Shown piece by piece: positions 59,209 through 64,000 of a DNA stretch of 64,000 nt (the first letter of the stretch is position 1; each line of letters opens with the position of its first letter). A model generated the notes under the pieces. The model searched no databases. It saw nothing but the letters and a program-made list of their open reading frames with translations, and was not told the DNA's origin. The DNA is from Roseateles_E cavernae (GTDB lineage: Bacteria > Pseudomonadota > Gammaproteobacteria > Burkholderiales > Burkholderiaceae_C). The position numbers were made by a program, and so were the translations under genes. Location of the stretch: the NCBI RefSeq assembly GCF_040187885.1, contig NZ_JBDPLH010000013.1, forward strand, positions 1-64,000, given 5' to 3'.

Positions 59209-60424
59209 GCAGGCCCAGCAAGGCCTCGGGCTGCTCCAGCGGGCTCAGGTGCGAGGCGCCGGCCAGCACCTCCAGCCGCGCGCCCGGGATGCGCTGCGCG
59301 ATGGCCTCGGCCATCGCCGGGGTGGCGCCCTGGTCCAGCGCGCCGGCGATCACCAGGGTCGGGCAGCGCACCGCGCCCAAGGCCTCCAGATAGTCGACCC
59401 CGCACACCGCCTGGCAGGCGGCGATATAGGCGGCCGGATCCTGGGCCAGCAAGCGGCTGTGCAAGAAGGTTGTGGCCTCGGGCTCGGCGGCGCGGAAATC
59501 GGCATGCAGATAGCGCTCGGTGACCATGCCGGCCACCGCCGCCATGCCGCCGGCCTCGACCGCCGCGATGCGTTGGGCCCAGGCGGCGCGCGCGGCCTCG
59601 GGATACTGCGCCGTCGTGTGCGCCAGCACCAGGCCGCGCAGCAGCTCCGGGTGCTTCAGGGCCAGGCCCTGCCCCACCATGCCGCCCAGCGACAGGCCGA
59701 CAAAGCAGACCGGCCCGCGGCCCCATTCGCGTATCAGCCGCGCGGCATCGTCGACCAGCTCGTCCAGGCGGTAGGGGCCGGCGGGCCGGGCGGATTCGCC
59801 ATGGCCGCGCTGGTCATAGCGCAGGGTCGGGTGCTGCCCGCCGAGCGCGGCGGCCAGGCCGTCCCAGAGATGGGCATCCAGGCCCAGCGCATGGGCGAAC
59901 ACGATGGGCACGCCGCCACCCTCGCCCTGCAGCAGCAGATGCAGCTGCGGCTGGCTGAAGGTGTGCTGCGCGCGCGGGCGTACCGCGCGCGTCAGCGGCG
60001 CCGGCAGCGGCGCCAGGCCCTCGGCCTTGAGGATCTCGCCGGTGATCTTGAAGGCGGTATTGGCCGCCGGCACGCCGCAGTAGATCGCGCCCTGCAGCAG
60101 GGTCTCCTGGATCTTGGCAATGGGCACGCCGCCACGGACGGCCGCGCGGCAGTGCAGCTCGAACTCCTCCCAGCGCGCCATGCCCATGGTCATCCCCAGC
60201 ACCAGCAGGCGCCGGGTCGGCTTGTCCAGGCCCGGCCGGCCCCAGATCTCGTGCCAGGCATAGCGGGTGATGAAGTCCTGGAACTCGGCGTTGAAGGCGG
60301 TGGCGCCGGCGGTCGAGCGCTGCACCCAGTCCTCGCCCAGCATGGCACGGCGATTGACGAGGCCGCGGTCGAAATCGTCGTCGCGCTGGTCGGGGGAATC
60401 GGCGGAATCGGGATGAGCGGTCAT
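59183..60424 (-). CDS. Fused 4-carboxymuconolactone decarboxylase / 3-oxoadipate enol-lactonase
   Basis: The 413-residue product joins two protocatechuate-branch enzymes. Residues about 20-140 match PcaC (YAWHEIWGRPGLDKPTRR and ETLLQGAIYCGVPAAN). Residues about 150-413 match PcaD, an alpha/beta hydrolase with GLSLGGM (nucleophile Ser, about residue 250) and a C-terminal His in GASHLSP. It would convert the PcaB product to 3-oxoadipate. Known PcaL fusions of actinomycetes have the opposite order. ATG 60424 overlaps the pcaB stop by four bases. Confidence 0.9.
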   Translation of the reverse strand: MTAHPDSADSPDQRDDDFDRGLVNRRAMLGEDWVQRSTAGATAFNAEFQDFITRYAWHEIWGRPGLDKPTRRLLVLGMTMGMARWEEFELHCRAAVRGGVPIAKIQETLLQGAIYCGVPAANTAFKITGEILKAEGLAPLPAPLTRAVRPRAQHTFSQPQLHLLLQGEGGGVPIVFAHALGLDAHLWDGLAAALGGQHPTLRYDQRGHGESARPAGPYRLDELVDDAARLIREWGRGPVCFVGLSLGGMVGQGLALKHPELLRGLVLAHTTAQYPEAARAAWAQRIAAVEAGGMAAVAGMVTERYLHADFRAAEPEATTFLHSRLLAQDPAAYIAACQAVCGVDYLEALGAVRCPTLVIAGALDQGATPAMAEAIAQRIPGARLEVLAGASHLSPLEQPEALLGLLRPFAAGL

Positions 60425-61812
60425 GGCGCCAGCGGTTGGTCCATCAAGGACTGCCATTGTGAACGTGCCGTCAGCAGCACCTTGTGCACACGGGCGTCGG
60501 CATGGCGGGCGGCGGCCTGCACATCGAACACCGCATCGAGCTCGTCCGCGCTGATGCCGCGCGAGAACTCGGCATCGCCCTGCCACAGGCCCTGGGCCAG
60601 CAGCCGCAAGGGCCGGCCCTGGGCCGCGACCTGCTGCGACAGGCCCTCGACCAGCTGATGCGCCCGCGCCTTGCCGCAGACCCGCGCCAGCAGCAGGGCC
60701 AGGCCCTCGGCGGCAACCAGATCATCAAGACGCTCGATATTGGCCCGCATGCGCTCGGGCTCGATGCGCAGCGCCGCCAGCGCCCCGGCCAGCGCCTGCA
60801 GCGCGCCATGACTGCTCAGCAGCAGGCCGGTCCACTCGGCCAGCTCGGCCTGCCAGCCGCCCAGGCCGCGCTCATGCTCCTGCCCCATGCAGGCCAGCAG
60901 CGCGGCGACCCGCTGCGGCGCGCGCTGGGCCGCCGCCAGCGCCTGCATGCAGGCGACCGGGTTGCGCTTGTGCGGCATCGCGCTGGACCCGCCGGAGCCG
61001 CTGACCGCGCCCTCCATCATCTCGCTGACCTCGGCCTGGGCCAGCAGCGAGAGATCGCGCGCCAGCTTGCCCAGCGAGCCGCACATCACGCCCAGCTCGG
61101 CACCGAGCCGCACCCAGCGGTCGCGCTGGGTATGCCAGCACTGATCCGGCAGGCGCAGGCGCAGCTCGGCCGCGACCTGGCTCGCCACCGCGTCGGCCTT
61201 GTCGCCCAGCGAGGCCAGCGTGCCGGCGGCCCCGCCCAGCTGCAGCAGCAAGGCCTCGTCGGCCCGGGCACGCAAGGCCTGGGCCGAACGCAGCAGCGGC
61301 ATCAGCCAGTTCAGCAGCTTGCAGCGCAGGCTGCTGACCAGGGCCGGCTGCATCAGCGTGCGGGCCAGCATCGGGGTGGCGTCGGCAGCCTCGGCCCGGT
61401 CCAGCAGATGGCCGCACAGGCTCAGTAGATCGTCGTCGATCAGGCGCAGCGCACGGCGGGTCTGCAAGACCATCGCGGTGTCGATCACGTCCTGGCTGGT
61501 GCTGCCCCAGTGCACATAGCCGGCGGCGGCCGGGTCGAACAAGGCCACCGTCTCGGTGAGCTTCTTGACCAGCGGTATCGCCAGGCTGCCGGCACGGCCG
61601 CTGGCGGCGACCAGGCCGGCCACATCGTAGAGCTCGGCCCGGCACAGGCTGGCAATCGCCTGGGCGGCCGACTGCGGGATCACGCCGGCCTTGGCCTCGG
61701 CGCGCGCCAGCGCCGCCTCGAAGTCCATCATGGCCTGCACGATGGCGCTCTCGTCGAAGAGCGCCAGCATCTGCGGCGTGGACAAAAAACCCTCGAATAC
61801 CAGCACTGACAT
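60421..61812 (-). CDS. pcaB: 3-carboxy-cis,cis-muconate cycloisomerase
   Basis: The 463-residue product belongs to the fumarase/aspartase superfamily with the catalytic signature GGSSAMPHKRNP (about residue 275) and GSTSQDVIDTAMVLQ (about residue 100). It converts 3-carboxy-cis,cis-muconate to 4-carboxymuconolactone. ATG 61812 has AGGA 7 bases upstream. pcaHG, pcaIJ and a regulator are not in the window. Confidence 0.93.
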   Translation of the reverse strand: MSVLVFEGFLSTPQMLALFDESAIVQAMMDFEAALARAEAKAGVIPQSAAQAIASLCRAELYDVAGLVAASGRAGSLAIPLVKKLTETVALFDPAAAGYVHWGSTSQDVIDTAMVLQTRRALRLIDDDLLSLCGHLLDRAEAADATPMLARTLMQPALVSSLRCKLLNWLMPLLRSAQALRARADEALLLQLGGAAGTLASLGDKADAVASQVAAELRLRLPDQCWHTQRDRWVRLGAELGVMCGSLGKLARDLSLLAQAEVSEMMEGAVSGSGGSSAMPHKRNPVACMQALAAAQRAPQRVAALLACMGQEHERGLGGWQAELAEWTGLLLSSHGALQALAGALAALRIEPERMRANIERLDDLVAAEGLALLLARVCGKARAHQLVEGLSQQVAAQGRPLRLLAQGLWQGDAEFSRGISADELDAVFDVQAAARHADARVHKVLLTARSQWQSLMDQPLAP

Positions 61813-61869
61813 CAACCCATCCTGAGGATCTTTGCAGCGATGCTAACGAGGGCTGGCGGGACTGCGAGC

Positions 61870-61900
61870 CCGGGGCTTACCCGCAGCGGGTTTGCCCCGG
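61870..61900. other. Symmetric GC-rich hairpin between sapC-like and pcaB genes
   Basis: CCGGGGC-TT-ACCCGC pairs with GCGGGT-TT-GCCCCGG, giving a nearly perfect hairpin with a TT/TT internal loop. It lies after the SapC-like gene and before pcaB. No U-tract follows on either strand, so it may be a weak terminator or a repeat-type element. Confidence 0.4.
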
Positions 61901-61914
61901 CGTGGCGGCAAGCC

Positions 61915-62667
61915 TCAGGCAGCGGCGCTGTGCGCCTGCGCCAGACGGCTCATATTGCCCATCGAGACACGGTGCATCTCGATCAGGCCCAGCAGGCCGC
62001 TGCGGTGCAGCTGCAACACCTTCTCGTCTTCCAGCTGCGCGAGCTTGTCTTCGTTGATGGCCAGGAAGCCGTCGACATCGATCTTCTCGCCATTGGGCAG
62101 TGTGGCCTCGAAGCGCATGTCCTGCAGCAGGTCGAACTCCTGCAGCTGGGCGCAGACCATGCGGGTGCGCTCGGCCTCGCGCTCGAAGCTCTCGAGGAAG
62201 TTCTTCGCGTTGACGGTGAACTCGGTGGGCTGGCCGTCGGCGGCGAACAGCAGCTGACCCTCGGTCTGCGAAAAGCCCTTCCACTGCTCGTCAAAGCAGA
62301 CGGCGATGTCGTCGCTGTTGTTGATGCGGGCCATCGCGAAGGGGTAGCGACGCAGGTAGGCGGGCAGGTAGTTGCCGGTCCACTGGCCGTCCTTCAGGAA
62401 CAGATTGCTGCCCGGCTTCAGGCCGAACACGGCCAGCGGGGCCACCGCCGGCTTGGCGCCTTCGGCGGGCTGCTGCGCGCTGTCGCCGACGCGCACGAAC
62501 ACGATAGGGAATTCCTTGCAGGCATCGGCGAACTCGACCGCCGTCAGGAACAGCGAGTTCAGGCCGGCGACGCGCTCCAGCGTCGGCAGCTCGGCCTGCA
62601 GGCGCAGGTTCTTGTGCTGTTCACGGTCCAGCGGCACCAGCGAGCCGTACAAAGGGGGGTTGCTCAT
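61915..62667 (-). CDS. SapC-family protein
   Basis: The 250-residue soluble protein matches the SapC family by its NPPLYGSLVPLDREQH start, FPIVF segment and NLFLKDGQWTGNYLPAYLRRYPF (shortened) region. SapC is named after an S-layer-associated gene; its biochemical role is unclear. It overlaps the CorC-like gene by four bases, implying co-translation. Confidence 0.88.
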   Translation of the reverse strand: MSNPPLYGSLVPLDREQHKNLRLQAELPTLERVAGLNSLFLTAVEFADACKEFPIVFVRVGDSAQQPAEGAKPAVAPLAVFGLKPGSNLFLKDGQWTGNYLPAYLRRYPFAMARINNSDDIAVCFDEQWKGFSQTEGQLLFAADGQPTEFTVNAKNFLESFEREAERTRMVCAQLQEFDLLQDMRFEATLPNGEKIDVDGFLAINEDKLAQLEDEKVLQLHRSGLLGLIEMHRVSMGNMSRLAQAHSAAA

Positions 62668-63965
62668 TTCTCATCATCTCCGTCTTGAGCCAGTCGTTCG
62701 ACCAGCACCTTGTCCACACGCTTGCCATCGAGGTCCACGACCTCGAATCTCCAGGCGTTCCACTCCACCACATCGGCCGTGCGCGGCAAACGCCCCAGCA
62801 GCAGCATGATCATGCCGGCCAGGGTGTTGTAGCGCCCACGATCCTCTTCGGGCAGTTCCTTCAGGTCCAGGCGGTCCTTCAGCTCGGGGCTGGGAATCAG
62901 GCCGTCCATCAGCCAGCTCCCGTCCTCGCGTTGCACCGCCCAGGCATCGCCATCGCTGGGCGCCGAAAACTCGCCCGCGATCGCTTCCAACACATCACGC
63001 ACCGAGATCACGCCCTGGACCTCGCCGTACTCGTCGACGACAAAGACCAGCTGCGCATCCGAGCCGCGGAAATGGTCCAGCAGCTCCATGCCCGACAAGG
63101 TCTCGGGCACAAAGATCGGCGCCTCCAGATCGTCGCCCAGGTTCAGCGGCTGGCCCGACAGCGCGCGCTGCAGCAGGGTCTGGGCCGAGACCACGCCGAT
63201 CACATCGTTGAGCCCTTCGCGGCAGACCGGGTAGCGGCTGTAGCCATGGGCTTGCAGGATGGACAGCACCTGCGGCGCCTCGTCATGGATATTGAGCCAG
63301 GCGATCTCGGCGCGCGGAATCATCATCGAGCCGACCTGGCGCTCGTCGAGCCGGAACACATTGCGCACCATCTGGTGCTCCTGCTCCTCGATCACGCCGG
63401 CGTCCAGCCCCTCTTCCAGGCTGGCCGCGATCTCCTCTTCGGTGACGCCGCGCTGCGCCTTGCCGCGCAGGCCCAGCAGGCCCAGGGTCGCGTCGGTCGC
63501 GAAGGTCAGGAACTTGACCAGCGGGCGCGCCGCCATCGACAGGAAATTCATCGGCGGCGCCACCAGGCGGGCCACAGTTTCCGGATAGATCTGCCCCAGT
63601 CGCTTGGGCACCAGCTCGCCGAAGATGATGGTGGCCACGGTCAGTATCACCACCACCAGGCCGGTGGCCGAGTAGTCGGCCGCCTGCTCGGCCAGACCCA
63701 GCCCCATCAGCCACAGTGCCAGCGGGCCCGAGAAGGCGGCTTCGCCGACGATGCCGTTGAGCACGCCGATCGAGGTGATGCCGATCTGCACGGTCGACAG
63801 GTATTTGGTCGGATTCTCATGCAGGTCCATCGCCGCCTGGGCACCGGACTCCCCGCCTTCCACCATCACCTGCAGCCGGGCCTTGCGGGCGGCGGTGAGC
63901 GCCATTTCCGACATCGCGAAAAGGCCGTTGAGCAGAATCAGAAAAATGACTAGGGCGGTATCCAT
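62664..63965 (-). CDS. CorC/HlyC-family transporter-like protein (DUF21, CBS pair)
   Basis: The 433-residue membrane protein has an N-terminal DUF21 domain with four spans (about residues 1-190: NGLFAMSEMALTAARKARL), two CBS domains (about 210-330) and a C-terminal CorC_HlyC domain (about 345-425). Family members are linked to Mg2+ or Na+ handling; the haemolysin label is historical. ATG 63965 lies near the window end. Confidence 0.93.
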   Translation of the reverse strand: MDTALVIFLILLNGLFAMSEMALTAARKARLQVMVEGGESGAQAAMDLHENPTKYLSTVQIGITSIGVLNGIVGEAAFSGPLALWLMGLGLAEQAADYSATGLVVVILTVATIIFGELVPKRLGQIYPETVARLVAPPMNFLSMAARPLVKFLTFATDATLGLLGLRGKAQRGVTEEEIAASLEEGLDAGVIEEQEHQMVRNVFRLDERQVGSMMIPRAEIAWLNIHDEAPQVLSILQAHGYSRYPVCREGLNDVIGVVSAQTLLQRALSGQPLNLGDDLEAPIFVPETLSGMELLDHFRGSDAQLVFVVDEYGEVQGVISVRDVLEAIAGEFSAPSDGDAWAVQREDGSWLMDGLIPSPELKDRLDLKELPEEDRGRYNTLAGMIMLLLGRLPRTADVVEWNAWRFEVVDLDGKRVDKVLVERLAQDGDDEK

Positions 63966-64000
63966 TGGCAGCGCGAGCCTCGGGTAAACCCGGTCGCGCA

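Noticed and set aside
62664..63965. Haemolysin toxin
   Set aside because: The HlyC label is historical; domains are DUF21, CBS and CorC_HlyC, a membrane ion-handling family.

Overview
The window is a GC-rich, gene-dense bacterial chromosome segment, most likely from a betaproteobacterium of the order Burkholderiales (the Roseateles/Rubrivivax/Leptothrix neighbourhood is my guess from gene order and protein style, not from a search). Support comes from the thrS-infC-rpmI-rplT-pheS-pheT-ihfA-merR-tRNA-Pro block, the pepN-fbp pair, Bug-type solute-binding proteins and the homogentisate cluster. No rRNA, CRISPR array, insertion sequence, prophage or plasmid origin was seen. No gene-free gap exceeds about 220 bases; the largest non-coding stretches (1-216, 2204-2367, 28922-29133, 39252-39406, 48804-48948, 51099-51263, 58248-58383) hold terminators, candidate operators or promoter regions, or nothing I can name.

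Layout. 217-2203: tctBA, membrane parts of a tripartite tricarboxylate transporter without its binding protein. 2368-9082: housekeeping genes on the minus strand, first a tightly overlapped chain (tatD-like, DNA glycosylase, spermidine-synthase-like, GspE-like ATPase), then purU and a lolD/lolC-type lipoprotein exporter. 9215-17162: the translation operon read right to left (thrS, infC, rpmI, rplT, pheS, pheT, ihfA, merR) followed by tRNA-Pro. This block carries several RNA-level control signals: a threonine leader peptide plus terminator ahead of thrS, a non-AUG infC start, a two-stem hairpin ahead of rpmI and a short Trp-rich reading frame plus terminator ahead of pheS. 17206-20504: patatin-like lipase and TonB-dependent receptor. 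20525-27935: tex, a DnaQ-like exonuclease, a cNMP/CBS/nucleotidyltransferase sensor protein and a two-subunit sodium:solute symporter. 28044-28921: a TPR protein and a YggT-like membrane protein.

29134-34523 (plus strand): prfB with its programmed +1 frameshift, pepN, fbp, tRNA-Thr and a VanZ-like protein. 34537-36328: a periplasmic binding-like protein and an EpsA/LuxR-type regulator. 36401-39251: a complete TRAP transporter. 39407-41874: ergothioneine genes egtB-egtD plus a DUF427 protein. 41864-48803: one minus-strand operon (MBL-fold hydrolase, VOC protein, FAD monooxygenase, DUF2783 small protein, Bug protein, hmgA, fahA) with a divergent IclR regulator; the flavoprotein plus tiny partner next to homogentisate dioxygenase suggests hydroxylation of 3-hydroxyphenylacetate to homogentisate. 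49728-51098: a nucleotidyltransferase-like protein and a FeeM-like N-acyltransferase. 51264-58247: a ferric-siderophore uptake operon (receptor, DUF2218, binding protein, two permeases, ATPase, esterase) with a Fur-box-like site and divergent AraC regulator. 59183-61812: protocatechuate-branch genes pcaB and a PcaC-PcaD fusion. 61915-63965: SapC-like and CorC/HlyC-like proteins.

I saw no unmistakably new multi-gene defence or mobile system. The best candidates for something undescribed are the thrS threonine attenuator with other RNA switches in the translation operon, the MhaAB-like homogentisate operon with extra MBL and VOC genes, and the EF-hand-containing symporter linked to a cNMP/CBS/nucleotidyltransferase protein. 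Functions are assigned by reading motifs and context only; no database search was run.
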